Of a DNA stretch of 64,000 nt, positions 12,058 through 23,559 are shown piece by piece. This stretch comes from Phoronis australis (lineage: Eukaryota; Phoronida; Phoronidae). The stretch lies in the NCBI GenBank assembly GCA_002633005.1, contig NMRA01000043.1, forward strand, positions 1,132,489 through 1,196,488. Direction: 5' to 3'. The notes beneath the pieces are model-generated. The model was not told where the DNA came from, searched no databases, and saw only the letters and a program-made list of their open reading frames with translations. A program made the translations under genes and the position numbers. Position 1 is the stretch's first letter; every line of letters starts with the position of its first letter.

Positions 12058-12167
12058 GGAATCCAAGCCATGTTGTAGCTCTTCAGACTCTTAAAATCAT
12101 CATCTAGCAATTCTTCGGCTACTAATTTAATAATCTTCCTGTGATGCTTCATTTTTTGTTGTTCCAT
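12058..12167 (-). CDS. First coding exon: front half of a death effector domain
   Basis: ATG at 12167 in good context (gccATGG) opens 36 codons plus two bases, ending ATTCC|GTAAGT. The peptide starts MEQQKMKHHRKIIKLV and continues AEELLDDDFKSLKSYN, matching the helix 1-2 pattern of DEDs (hydrophobic heptad, then an acidic turn and LK.L/Y). It is collinear with the first exon at 42804-42916 and 48747-48859, including the position and phase of the donor, but shares only about one third of residues. No second-half DED exon was found before the array. The next in-phase exons are the linker at 9107-9142 and the transmembrane exon at 8117-8187. A shared fold with caspase-8/FADD-type DEDs is inferred from pattern only. 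Confidence 0.7.
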
Positions 12168-12281
12168 GGCTTCTTAGTGAAAGTTCCTGTAGAAAGAGAG
12201 TAATGTTCATCGCATGATTTAACACAACAATTGCTACATTGTTTTTCACTACGTGTTCTTGTAAATAACTATGTAAACATA

Positions 12282-12443
12282 TAGATTATTACATGGCGAA
12301 GTCGTTATCCCCCGTTATCTAGAGCCCGAGTGGATTTTGGAGAATTATCGCCCGAAGGGCGTTAGCCCCGAGGGTGATAATTCTACAAAATCCACTCGGG
12401 CTCTAGATAAGGCGGATAACGACTGAGAACATGTAATAATCTA
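12282..12443. repeat. Foldback MITE, 'TTATTACATGGCG' family
   Basis: The terminal inverted repeats 'tagattattacatg' (12282-12295) and 'catgtaataatcta' (12430-12443) bound a long imperfect palindrome. Inner arms such as 'ctagagcccgagtgga' and 'tccactcgggctctag' pair across a GC-rich centre. Flanking TA fits a TA target duplication. Related ends occur at 13074-13207, about 13695-13727 and 47966-48060. No coding capacity. Confidence 0.8.
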
Positions 12444-12959
12444 TTCATACCACATACTGAACGAGAAACATTGCAATGAATCGATCTACCTTTCTCGACT
12501 CGCCTCGGCTTAGTAACTACTTTCTATGTCAAAGGCCCGGGGTCGGAGGTCGTGACCTTTAAGAAAAGCCGAGCTATTTTTGTCAAATAATGCTTACACT
12601 CAAAACCAATAGAAATAAAGTGAATCTATAAATTAAGGTTTAGCAACTATTATAGCTTACTACACATTTTATCACGCTAAGCTTCGACCGGGAAAATATC
12701 GTCTGCTAAAGTAGGTTACCAATAGTAACTGAGTATAATGCTCAAGTCAAAGGATCCCGACGACCCTCACCCCCATTCAAATTGGAGATAGGTGATTTAC
12801 AAGTGAGAGAACCCGAGAGAAAATTTTCACTGAATTAAAATACCGTGTTTATGGAAATTATGCATTTTATTTCTCATAACGTATAAATATCGGTGCAATA
12901 CCCTTTGCTGAACATGCGATTGTTGCGCGTGCTCATTTAAATTCACGTTCGATGACGTC

Positions 12960-13045
12960 AGCCGCTCAGTGGTGTAGTGGTAAAGTCGGCGACTTGAAAC
13001 GCTTGAGGCCCGGGTTCGAATCCGGCATCGGTTTCCCGCCAAAAT
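12960..13045 (+). repeat. tRNA-derived SINE head (pol III A and B boxes)
   Basis: An A-box-like sequence, AGTGGTGTAGTGGTAAAG, lies near 12969-12986, and a perfect B box, GGTTCGAATCC, at 13013-13023, at typical spacing. The T-stem and acceptor stem do not pair properly, so a functional tRNA is unlikely. A degenerate A-box-like relative, GTGGTGTAGTGGTTATAGC, occurs on the minus strand near 38592-38612. Confidence 0.55.
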
Positions 13046-13073
13046 GTAATCTCACTAGTGAGATAACTGTATG

Positions 13074-13207
13074 GGTTATTACACGGTTGTATCTGTCATT
13101 CAAGGCTAATATTGTGGTATAAGTAGTTTTTATGCCACAATATTCGCGTCGCATGGCAGATACAACCCATAAACGGGGGATAACGACTTCGCCATGTAAT
13201 AATCTAT
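13074..13207. repeat. MITE-like element related to the 12282 family
   Basis: The right end (ggggataacgacttcgcc then atgtaataatctata) is the reverse complement of the left end at 12282. Internal arms 'ggttgtatctgtcat' and 'atggcagatacaacc', and 'aatattgtggtat' and 'atgccacaatatt', form a second fold. The left end is diverged (ttattacacgg). Confidence 0.65.
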
Positions 13208-13209
13208 AT

Positions 13210-14460
13210 TTACCTATCGACATTCAAATAAAATATCGAAAAGAATGTACCTCGAGTATAAATGTACAAATAAAAATGACAATAGCTTTCGCAAATACAC
13301 AACTCAGGGGAGTGTACTGTACAAATAGGGCATGCTGGAATGGTAAAAGAGAAACTGCAGACGAGCGTAGAGCGCAGTAATGCTAGAACCTACGCGAGAT
13401 TACGTGAGATATTTCCGTTTATTTTTAATGAGAACACATGATTTTGGCTAGATTTCTCTAGCCACGAGACAGCTACTGAACTCTACCTGGGCTTAGAAAA
13501 TGATACAGAGGAACCTACACACAAGGCATGCGCGATTAGTACAACTGAAACTACAGAGAGAGCATGCACGAATGGTGCATGGGAAACTACACATATATTT
13601 TAGCCACCACCGGCACCTTTGAAACTATAAACTCACAATTTTACAATGACACTCACGGTCAATTAACATGTGCTACCGGAGAAAACGAGATTACGACAGA
13701 TAACGACTTCGCCACGTAATAATCTATATTTACCTCTCCAATTTCATTGTACATATAAAAAGTATCCTATTTCAAAGAAGAAAATGTATAAACGACCACT
13801 GTTGCTACAGTAGTGACAAAGACGCTACTATATTACGGTAAGACACCCGGTATCCGGCCTAGAAGAGAAAAGGACAAAATTTTCACTAATCGAAACGGGC
13901 TGAGTGATAACACAAGTTAATGTTTTATATGTACCAAACATGAACAGTGAAGAACCTCACCTGTAGCTGAAATTGAAGGGCACGAATGAACTCAAATTTC
14001 GATTTCCAATTCTAAAGAATATTCAGCCAAAAAAGCTGAAGTCACCCCAACTTGAGACCAGTTCTATGTAACATAAGTAGGCCAAGTCGTGAGCAAAATT
14101 ATATGTTATACCTGTTGTAAAGTCTATTTAGAAAACCTGCTTCCTCCTAGCTCCAACGATGAAATTCTGTGAACTTCGTTTGAAAATCACGTATAACGCT
14201 CACTTGGGGGAAAACCCAAACTGACAAAGCGCGGACCCGAGTTGAAAACCCAGCAGTTGAGTCGATATTGACTGTCATGGCCTTTGCACTAATTTCAGTG
14301 GTCTTTGTGCAAACTGAATGGGAAAGCAGTTTCGTGCAGCAGGCAGTGATGATTATTATTGGTTGTAGTTCAGCAGATTGTAAAACGACTCTGAAAAAAT
14401 AACCATTGACATATCCCTACATGTAATGCATGGCAAAATAATCGTGAATGTGTACACAGT
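13210..14460 (-). repeat. 5'-flank module of the DED gene, dispersed in the window
   Basis: Blocks here match the 5' flank of the DED copies at 43080-43380 and 49020-49330 (for example 'agaacctacg', 'gcgagattac', 'ttttggctaga'). The farther part (13490-14460) matches 56640-57340, including 'tagctccaacgatga' and 'aacttcgtttgaaa'. A piece recurs inverted at about 63050-63200. Position relative to the first exons suggests promoter-proximal DNA, but no core promoter element was identified with confidence. A further MITE end lies at about 13695-13727. Confidence 0.55.
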
Positions 14461-14589
14461 AAACATAACAGTATTGGCCCAGTACCAGTTTTCATGAAAA
14501 AATTAATTAACACGAGATGCATTACAGTGTAATTTTATTTTTTTAACAAAACTTTCCACCAGATGACTCATTGAAAACCGCCATTTTGA

Positions 14590-15190
14590 AATTTCCGTTA
14601 GGAGGCACTGAACAGTTCTCATAGGGATTTGCCTATCAGAACACACGTCAATGGGCTCTTCACCCTTTCTTCACTCTGTCAAAAACTGCATGCAAATAAT
14701 GAACAGATTTGAGTCATTTCACATCACAAACCCTACAGATGAGCACAGAAACTTTGTACTCTCTTGTACTTTTGACCCTTTCACTCCCAGTGGAAACCAA
14801 GCTGAACTAAGAAAAATAAGGGCAAAAATGCAAAATCGGCACTTTTCACCCTTAAATCACCACTTCCCTGCCGATGCACGAGTAAAACCAACAATAGATT
14901 CTGAAACAACGTGTCTGTCAAAAAAATATTTGATCCATATATCAGACAAGGCCATCGTAGTGATTTGAGATCCTCCACCCCATATGCAATTCCTCCGTCG
15001 TTCAGTCAGGCATTCAGAAGGTCTACAGTCATGATGTGTATCAACAACTGGAATTCTCTTCCAGTCTCTGTTAAGGAAAGCAACTCTTTTACGAGTATAA
15101 AAAATAATTTTAGAACTGTTTTTCATAATTTTGATAACTCAACACCCTTGACTCAATTCTCCCTTACCTGCGATAACGAAATAGCATTGT
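14590..15190 (+). repeat. Dispersed repeat with LINE 3' fragment
   Basis: The first part (14590-14880) matches 58480-58790. From about 14911 the plus frame reads a peptide containing RRSTVMMCINNWNSLPVSVK and NSFTSIKNNFRTVF. This fits the C-terminal tail typical of non-LTR retrotransposon polyproteins (W.slP..v......s...Fk). The 58 kb copy lacks this LINE-like part, so it was inserted here or lost there. The fragment runs into an assembly gap. Confidence 0.5.
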
Positions 15191-15815
15191 NNNNNNNNNN
15201 NNNNNNNNNNNNNNNNNNNNNNNNNNNNNNNNNNNNNNNNNNNNNNNNNNNNNNNNNNNNNNNNNNNNNNNNNNNNNNNNNNNNNNNNNNNNNNNNNNNN
15301 NNNNNNNNNNNNNNNNNNNNNNNNNNNNNNNNNNNNNNNNNNNNNNNNNNNNNNNNNNNNNNNNNNNNNNNNNNNNNNNNNNNNNNNNNNNNNNNNNNNN
15401 NNNNNNNNNNNNNNNNNNNNNNNNNNNNNNNNNNNNNNNNNNNNNNNNNNNNNNNNNNNNNNNNNNNNNNNNNNNNNNNNNNNNNNNNNNNNNNNNNNNN
15501 NNNNNNNNNNNNNNNNNNNNNNNNNNNNNNNNNNNNNNNNNNNNNNNNNNNNNNNNNNNNNNNNNNNNNNNNNNNNNNNNNNNNNNNNNNNNNNNNNNNN
15601 NNNNNNNNNNNNNNNNNNNNNNNNNNNNNNNNNNNNNNNNNNNNNNNNNNNNNNNNNNNNNNNNNNNNNNNNNNNNNNNNNNNNNNNNNNNNNNNNNNNN
15701 NNNNNNNNNNNNNNNNNNNNNNNNNNNNNNNNNNNNNNNNNNNNNNNNNNNNNNNNNNNNNNNNNNNNNNNNNNNNNNNNNNNNNNNNNNNNNNNNNNNN
15801 NNNNNNNNNNNNNNN
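15191..15815. other. Assembly gap (N run)
   Basis: 625 undetermined bases. Sequence resumes at 15816 with the block that follows in the 58 kb copy of the flanking repeat, so the gap falls inside a repeated element. Confidence 0.99.
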
Positions 15816-16110
15816 CAATTCTGGCTTGTTTGAGGGCTACCTAAAATCGCAGCCAATTTCTCAGTCGCTACCCAGCAATGCACAATTGCAACCGGGGGCC
15901 GCCATCTTGAAGAAGAGTGCAGCTACAGCCGAGAAAGTGGCCTTTTTATTCTCACCATGTTCACAAATGCAAACAAACCACATTCACTGAGCCTACATGC
16001 AATGCCCACCTACAAAATGCCCCCAAACTTGGCCTACCCCAAAATTTTAATATTTTGGCAGTGGAAATTGGCCGCGGCCGCAGCCTAACTATTCAGTGCC
16101 ACCTTAAGAA
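15816..16110 (+). repeat. Continuation of repeat shared with 58855-59080
   Basis: 'tctggcttgttt..agggctacct' and the following 200 bases match 58855-59080. The frame is broken and no protein is supported. Confidence 0.6.
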
Positions 16111-16935
16111 TGATTCCATATAAAAACCATATGAAAATGAAAAATCACTATATACTCAAAAATTCATACAGAGCTAATACTTTGTGCATGTGTTGGGATG
16201 CTGGCCCAAAGTACACAGCTGCAATATTTGCACTCAATGACCTTTGATTACCGAGATACGACCTATTTGGCTACAAAGGCATATTTTGCATTTTTTCATA
16301 TCAGTAAATCTGCATTTTTTGAACGGCAAAAATCAGACTTGGAAAACTGGTGACAAAGTTTGACATTAATGGTCATAAAGACTCATGTAAGGTTAGTAAG
16401 AAAATGAAATTGGCAACTCATAGGTACAATTAAATTTCCAGCAGGGGAGAAAACTCCGAGACCACTTTTCAAGCCAGTCACCAGTGGCAAGATGTTGCTT
16501 AACCTGCCTGCTATATCGGAATGTATTTGAAGTTGAAATTCTCTGTGTAGACACTTCTAAGAGTGAACTTTGGTAATTGCTTTTGAAAAAACTTGTATCT
16601 TATATATTAGGTGCTAAGCGTGGCCCTCAAATTTGGGCATTTTTGTGATGTGGCCTTAATCTGACTGACAAAAGAATTGAGGCTACTCTTTTAGTTTAGA
16701 GATATCACCTAAAATATATGATCTAATACCAACAATGCAATATCACAAAAATTTAAATTTCACTTTTGAGACCCCAATTTTCTAAAACACTTTTGTTCAA
16801 CTTTACCAATAGCACTTGAGGGTTCGAGATTACATGCACTTCCTGTCACTAAAAAGAATATGGAGGAATTTCCTTCTTGTACATTTGGTTAATTTTCGTT
16901 ACATAAATGTAATCGCGGAGGAAATGTGGCCTTCA
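16110..16935. other. No gene recognised
   Basis: Non-repetitive AT-rich sequence with no splice-bounded open frame that I can support. Confidence 0.4.
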
Positions 16936-16938
16936 TTA

Positions 16939-17275
16939 GCTGTGTTAAAGACGTCAGAAGTCATCTGAAGTAGTGCAAAGTGCCACAGAAGTTTGAAAGC
17001 ATATCGGAATTACAGCTGACATCGACATGAGTTTGGACTTGACTTTAGACAAAAATTGACGTGCTGTTATCCAGAACACACAGCATATTTTCAGAGGGAT
17101 AAACCAGGAACAAGCAAAACAGGATCTGATGTCATCTCTCACCCCACACCCGGGCCATGTTTGGTTGTAATGGATTTTGCAATGAAGTTCATACCCATCA
17201 GTTTCCGTGAAGCACAGTCCGACTGGTTTGGAAAAAAGGATCTCATGGCACGTGGCGGCGAAAGGTGAAAGCCAC
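16939..17275 (+). pseudogene. Decayed fragment of an uncharacterised conserved protein
   Basis: The plus frame ending at 17268 contains CLVVMDFAMKFIPISFREAQ followed by SDWFGKKDL. This resembles a motif I recall from uncharacterised invertebrate and fish proteins (LV..D.AMKF.P...RE.QsdwFGK.G.sWH). The WH part that should follow is lost and the frame stops. Upstream, coding-like sequence is spread over two frames with stops (for example KFESISELQLTST at about 17000 in another frame). I read this as a frameshifted remnant, possibly of a transposable element. Family recognition is from memory and weak. Confidence 0.35.
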
Positions 17276-17756
17276 CAGGTAAAAATAAATCCTCAATAAG
17301 TATTCAAGGTGTTACAAAGTAATTCTCAGATGTGCTCAATATCAAACAGAAAGCTAGTGATGAACAATGTTGTTGCCTTTACCTCTTTTTAGTATGTTGA
17401 TTTACTGTAACAGTACAAGATACGGGGAGTGTGCACTTAATATCTAGTCTTTTTCTTGCCATTTCCCTACAAAAGCTTGACAGTGATGCATTCTTTGTCT
17501 CTAAGTAGATTTTGCACACAAACCTTCATTTTAACTGAAGCCATTTTGTACTTATGGATGATTTTCATATCTTTGTGAAGGGGAAATTTCCCCCTCCCTA
17601 GAAATGTTTTGATGGAGCTACTGATATAATAACGTGTTGAGACGAACCATGTTTGACGTTGAGTGGTGTGATTGCGGTTTAGGTGGTAATAAGACGTAAT
17701 AAGGTAGTTCTTTAAACTAGCTGACCTATTTGAGTTACATAATTGTTGTATTTCAG

Positions 17757-17912
17757 GTACATACTTATATCCATACTCTAGATGCCTGCAAGCAAGGCTT
17801 TTTCACTGTTTGCTGTTTAACGCTAGATGTGCTAAGGCAGATGAAACCTAGGGATCCACAAATTACGGAAGCTACGACAATGCCAATTGTTACCATTCAG
17901 CCGCCCTTCTGA
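17757..17912 (+). CDS. Possible terminal exon, unrecognised
   Basis: It follows a good acceptor, 'aattgttgtatttcag', and is open for 51 codons to TGA, with a C-terminal part reading MKPRDPQITEATT. No donor lies inside. No partner exon was identified, and the family is unknown. Confidence 0.25.
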   Translation, partial: VHTYIHTLDACKQGFFTVCCLTLDVLRQMKPRDPQITEATTMPIVTIQPPF

Positions 17913-18356
17913 TTCATTTGTTCTACATGTCTGGTAACACCGGCATCTCCATTCTGCGCTACGACTGTAGGAAATTATAAACATGTTTTAGTTGTTGTCT
18001 ATTCTTATGATATTGTTGTGGTCATCATTATCGTAGCTAGGGGACTGGGGTCCACCCTGGGCGAAATTGGGAAACATGGAAGATGAAGCATATTCGGGGC
18101 TTCCATGGGGGAGAGATTTGAGTGGTGGCCGTTTGGGGAAAATAATCCAAGCCCCTGATGGTTAACATTGAAATCTTCTGTCACTTTTTACTAGCGTTTT
18201 TTGTTTTATGTTCAGTTTGGGACTCGTAAAGCATACTTTTTACATGATTGATTCTATTGAAATTACTGAGATTTTTATAGGAGTGATTATCTAGTTTTGA
18301 GAAACGTCTATCTTAGACATGTGTACTGAGCAAAATAAAAGGACTTTGTGTTTCAG

Positions 18357-18705
18357 TAGCTCTTGTTTTCTTCAAACAAAATGCAGTTTTTGGAAGTGTT
18401 GTGTAGAAATGCATCATACACTAAAACTAGCATACCTTCAAGAAACTGTGGTTTTGAGTCCGCCGCATGAACGGAATTTACATGTTGTGAAACTCTTAGC
18501 TGGTAAGTCGCAACAACACCCAATTGTTTAAATACTGGTTTGGAAAGCCGGTATCTTGGATATCACTGAAAGTATTATGTTTTCAATCGTAAATATTCGT
18601 ACTTGTTATTTTTCTGTAATTGCAGATTCCATTGGCGCACTGCCACCATGCTCGGCCTTTTGTGTAGTACAAGAAGCATTGGGTGACACTTTGTATGTCC
18701 AATAA
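18357..18705 (+). CDS. Two 3' exons of an unrecognised gene
   Basis: Exon 18357-18502 (146 bases, acceptor 'ttgtgtttcag', donor GCTG|GTAAGT) and exon 18626-18705 (acceptor 'tttttctgtaattgcag') join in phase 1. The joined frame stays open and ends VVQEALGDTLYVQ and TAA at 18703-18705. The first exon is cysteine-rich at its start (SSCFLQTKCSFWKCC) and then reads SPPHERNLHVVKLLA. The intron is only 123 bases. The first exon needs two bases from an upstream exon that I could not identify with confidence. A short plus-strand frame at about 18098 (MEDEAYSGLPWGRDL) lies in the right place but does not match in phase. No family recognised. Confidence 0.5.
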
Positions 18706-18709
18706 CACG

Positions 18710-20120
18710 ACACTTCTGCTCGTATCCACCGTCCTCTTTTCACTTGTGATCTCGAAGATCTTTATTAGTTTTAGTATGAACTTTGCTAATAGTCTGAGAG
18801 GAGTTTTTCAAGCGCATATACAGGGATTTGTTCAGGAGGTCTGAAAATGGACCAGCATGCACTGCAGGCAGTGCGTGGGATTCTTAGTCAATTACGGTGT
18901 TTGAAAATTGACCAAGCAATGGGTAATGGGCACCCTTAATAAGAATAAAACCTGCTTCTCTGAAGTATGAGATGCTGATGGGTTTGTATTATTAACTCAT
19001 AAGTACATTAAATTTGACTTTTTTGGTTTCTGTAATCCTATAACAAATTTTTATTTTTGCACCAGCAAAAATGAAAATCCGAGCTTCCCATGATCTCCTT
19101 CGTCACTGATGTAGCAAAACGAAGGATATTTGTTCTATTTGGCATCTTGGTCGACAGATAATTGCACAATCGAGTAGCGCCTCCTAGAGTCTTTTAATCA
19201 AACTGACAGTCACAGATTGGCAGAAAAGTGTGTAAGTGAGTTATGTAAAAAACTGACTGCACAAAAACTATGAAAAAGACAAGATTTTTTATTCTTGCGT
19301 TGGGCTGAACAAAGACGGCAGTACCAGATGGAAGTGAAATCATGTTCCAAAAGAATCCGATATAGATTTGGGAGAGTGATAAAAATGCGTAAAAATGGCC
19401 TTAATAATAAGTAGTGAAAATGATATTTCTGTTGGCGAAAATGGGAGGACATAAAAATCAATAAATCCATCCGAACTAGTCTTTCTTGTATGTTATTCTT
19501 TCTCCTTTCTGCTATATAGTTATTTTTCAATAGCGTGAAGCGATGATGTGCTGTTGCTGAGAAAATTTCACCTACTTCCAAGTACTATTATTTGCTATTT
19601 TTCAGAAAAAGTACAAAGTGGTCGTAAAAAGGGTTAAAAAAACCCGGAAACTCTTAAAAATTCAGGCTCAGGTTTCTTTTGACAAGGCCAGCTGATGTGT
19701 TAAGTTTCAAAAAAAATTGGTGATTTTGCATATACATTGTATAGCCCACCATCTGGTTTTTATATGGAATTGCTCTTAACACCTGAGCTGTTTAGAGATT
19801 TTCTACAGTTTGAAATCATAGTGTGTGACAGAATTTAGTGAAGGATTTTGACAGTGAACTTCAGATTTCTGTTAACTTTCATATTTGTTTACTTTGGATT
19901 GCGTGCTAATGTCTGTAAGAGTAAAAAGTTATTCCACATATGTTCTCAGCTTCTGATCGTCTACAAATCCAATACAAATTACAAAAAACTACAGGATATG
20001 ACACAGGGGACACTTCAGCTGACTATATCAAAGACAAAATAAATGTACGCAAAACGGGTCCAGCAAACCACGAGTAATTGTTATATCTTCTGATAGCATT
20101 TTCTTAGGCAAAACGAAGCC
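18710..20120. other. No gene recognised
   Basis: A 123-codon minus frame at 19210-19581 is rich in F, L and H, lacks splice or domain support, and is not claimed. The rest is AT-rich non-coding sequence. Confidence 0.35.
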
Positions 20121-20124
20121 TAGG

Positions 20125-20480
20125 CAATTACTGAACATCGCCTTGGATGCCGCAGGCATACAAGGGCGATAGTACATCCCCACAAAAAGTTACGAATTTC
20201 AAAATACGGCAAGTAAAATCAAATGAAGCATGCATACATGCACATGGACTTATAATTAACACATACCAGCATAAGTTTGGAGACGATTCAGTCAAGATAA
20301 TTTGAACAAATCGATGAAAATCTGTTGCGGTTTGCTCGAGTTTTTCTTTCCGGGTGCCATCATAGACTATAGTACAAGGACCGCCAACTCCGTATACTTT
20401 CAATGGACGAAATCTGTGGTGTTTCGCACAAGCCGTTATGTCATTATTCACTAGCGTCACCTGTCCAAATTATCTGGTGT
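20125..20480 (-). pseudogene. Broken inverted copy of the 24.78 kb gene start
   Basis: On the minus strand the sequence from about 20365 reads ATG and MAPGKKNSSKPQQIFIDLFK, then two codons later a TGA. The corresponding codon in the 24776 copy is a sense serine. Homology continues through the intron region to the block 'gtggggatgta..atcgccc', but the acceptor matching 24988-24989 is changed (gcggc instead of ccagc). The copy is therefore disabled twice. It lies about 4.4 kb from the intact-looking copy, in opposite orientation. Confidence 0.7.
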
Positions 20481-20559
20481 AATTTCCGGCAAGTACGTCG
20501 TCTGCTAATCATGGTCGGTCGCTGTTGAATTCTCAATATGAATCAAAAAAGTAGGGATC

Positions 20560-21640
20560 TTTTCATGCAGTGCGCCTAATTTAAGGACCAAGTCCCTAAA
20601 GGTTTTGACTTAATTAAGCGCCCAGTTTTTAGTTATATTATTATAAAACGTCATAAATCAAAAGAGGAGCTCATAATAAAGATACAATGATAGAAAAATA
20701 TAAAAACTGTGAGCAAAGAACAAAAAATGCCTAAAAGATTTACCAACTCAGTTGAGTACAAGCGGATCCAGGGTGGGGGAGGGGGTCAAAGGAATCTGGA
20801 TCCCCATTTTCCTTGATTGTAGTGATATTATCAATGCTAGAATTTCCAAATTGTTGACTTGGGCCACTTTTCTTAAAAAATCATTATCCGACCCCCCCCC
20901 TTTAAAAAATCTTGGATATGACCCTGTTGGGTCGATATTTGGGACAGTTTCATGTAAATGGGCACAGACACAACTGCTTGAATCTAGAACTCTTAAGATG
21001 TGAAGTTTCGAAAGAAAGATCTACTAATTTTTCCATTTTATTGTAAAACAAAGTTTGTGTGTTGAAAGCTTACATAATTAATTGTTAATTGATATTAACA
21101 CCTCGGAATATTGGGGCAAAGAAGCTATCTCTGCCCTCAACCTTTCAATTGGTTTAGGGGCACCGCCTGCTCCTATCTCTTCTTCAGCAGATCCATTTGA
21201 TATTTATTACATTCCTGACCCCCCTGGACAAAATCCCACAGGTTCGGTACCTGCCCATTCTTCAATAACCTACTATCATCGGCTCAGCTCTTATTACTGA
21301 GTCTCCCTCTTGCTTATGATGTATTTCTCGTAATTTATTTTACCTTTGCTGCCCATTTTTTCTTGGTTTACTCTATATTTTGCCTATGTGTAGTTTACCA
21401 TTACAGTGCTCCTGTTTTCTGTTTTCATTATTTTAAACAAAGACACTTCACTGACAATTTTGAATGTGACAAACTAAGATCGGCCATAGTCAATGCCTTG
21501 CGTACTTCGTCGGCCCACACACACCCGCTAGGTGTCGCCACTATCAATGACACAATAATGGCGGCGGCCTCGGTAAATAGTCTTGTTAGCGTCTTTGGTG
21601 TTCGGCCACACTGGCGAAATGCAAAGGCGTTAGCTTCCAT
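20560..21640 (+). repeat. Dispersed repeat pair, copy 1 (with 53830-55000)
   Basis: This matches 53830-55000 in the same orientation over about 1.1 kb with indels. It carries a G/C-rich 'gatccagggtggggg' block near 20765. At its 3' end a start codon at 21558 opens MAAASVNSLVSVFG. The 54953 copy reads the same with two substitutions and is followed by a possible donor (TTTG|GTAACC), whereas here the text reads TTTGGTGTTC. A duplicated promoter plus first exon is possible, but no downstream exon was found. Confidence 0.55.
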
Positions 21641-21689
21641 AGAGTACGGAGACCCCATAATCGGCTGCGGGAGAAAAACCTTATAATTT

Positions 21690-23230
21690 GTACAAACGTC
21701 AATGAAATTTTGATGATGGATGTTTTTAACTTCTGGTAGGCCTACTAGTACTACCACTACTGACTTATTCTGTCTCACATATCCATTGTTCTTTACTCCT
21801 TTATGATGAACATTACCTGGTTATTTTTTGGCGAAAATTGTCCGCTAAAGTCTTTCAAAAGATAGTGATTCACGAACTCCTGCCTTTACGAGGAACTTCA
21901 GCCATAGTCGAGTGTATGAATTAACCAAATTGGTCATCTTCGCTAGCACTAATCAGGCGGTTACTATCTCAGCACAATGCGCAGATTTCGTCGGGATTTG
22001 GATCACCGATTTAGCCAATTTATAAATCCGTGTAAAATTAAATTGAATGCTGCTGGTAAAACCTTTAACATAAATAAAGATCACATTAGTACTCCAGAAA
22101 TAACCAACTGGCCTTCTCAAAATGTATCTCGCAATTCAACAGCAGGTTACACACCCATTTCATGTCGAATGTATGCCGCACAAAATCTCTAGACCATCTT
22201 AGCCAAGTACATTGCAGTCTATGAAAATACAACCAACTAACTCGAGTTTCAACATCCTTTCAAACAAAAAACAGGACCACCACAGGGGTGTGAAGGTTGT
22301 TTTTATTCTTCAATGTTAAATTTTTGTAAGCGGACAAATGATTTTTAAATTTCCGCCTTATGTCTTAACATTTCCAAAATTAAGCCTTTCAAACAAACGT
22401 TTATAACAAAACAACCGGTTTTGTAAAGTCCTATACCACCTTTAGGGTACACAATGAACCAATTCTACTCGTAATGTAACAGAAGGATCCCTTGCGTAAA
22501 GGATACTAAGAATTGTCCTGAAATATTATGTGAAATACCAAATCAGTCCAGTTTTACTTTTCATGAACTTCAGTTGCACTGCACGCAATTTTTTATGAAT
22601 TTACCGTAGTTGGCAACGCAGACAAACGTCACCCTATGCAGATCCAGTTTCATCAGGTATACATGTAAATAACGTCACAACCACGGAAGTTCACCGAAAC
22701 ACTTCTACGTTTCAGATGTGACATTCCCTAGCCTCGGAAAACTTGACAACCCGACAAAAATACTAATGATGAAATACCGGTGATGATAATCATCCACTTT
22801 GTTACTTTACTTCACCTACACAATTGGAAATTGCCGCTAAAATGAAACTCATTCGAGTAATCACCACGTGAGTCCCTAGGCCAGCCCCGATAATTATGGT
22901 AGAACCCAAGAAGCCCAAGTTGCGGTCAAATCAGGATGGGCATAAATAAGGAGACTAGCCAAATAAAAAATAAGATACATAGCATTGCTACAGTGCACAC
23001 GTGCTTGAACCAATCAGATCACCAATGACGCAAACCTTTCGAAAACACGCTTGATTTTTAGGGAGTCTGTTACCTGCTCTTTATATTTTCAAAACTTTAA
23101 TGTGTTGCGTTTAATTCATTTTCTGTTCAACTTAATGAGGCTACTTAATATAAATGTATTAATCGTGTTAAATGTAAAAACCACAAGTCATACTGTATCA
23201 ACATTGGACATAATCAGTACACCCCTTTCT
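21690..23230. other. No gene recognised
   Basis: Mostly unique AT-rich sequence. Short frames such as 21977-22192 show no domain. Confidence 0.35.
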
Positions 23231-23247
23231 TAAAAAATGGGTTAAAA

Positions 23248-23551
23248 TTGAGAAAAAAAGGACACAATTTTCCATCACTTGCAACGTCGATTTTTGACAT
23301 GGATGTTGGGGAAGAATATCGGTATGGCGACAGCAACACAGAATCGTACGAAGGCGATGATTTTCGAAATTCGATTCGTTTTGTTGTATGTCTTTTTCCC
23401 TACGGTTCAGGATTACTTGTGGATCCACGAACAAGAACTGAACGAGGCAGGGTTCGTGATAACGTTGGTGAACGGTAACAAAGGTGTTACAACTGTCATC
23501 GATATTGTCATCTCCTCTGTTTTCATCCAGCCTTCCCTGATGAAAACTTGA
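23248..23551 (+). other. Overlapping open frames, coding status unresolved
   Basis: Two overlapping plus frames are open here. One contains DMDVGEEYRYGDSNTESYEG and ends at 23478. The other contains QDYLWIHEQELNEAGF and ends at 23551. Neither has a recognised domain, and the cDNA frame cannot be decided by eye. Short stem-loops follow immediately downstream. Confidence 0.25.
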
Positions 23552-23559
23552 ATGAAGAG

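Noticed and set aside
12960-13045. A functional tRNA gene
   Set aside because: A and B boxes are present, but the T stem and acceptor stem do not pair, so a SINE head is more likely.
15153-15990. Long frames crossing the N run
   Set aside because: They are open only because undetermined bases contain no stop codons.
19210-19581. A 123-codon minus-strand open frame
   Set aside because: Biased F/L/H/I composition, no domain, no splice support, and AT-rich context in which chance frames occur.
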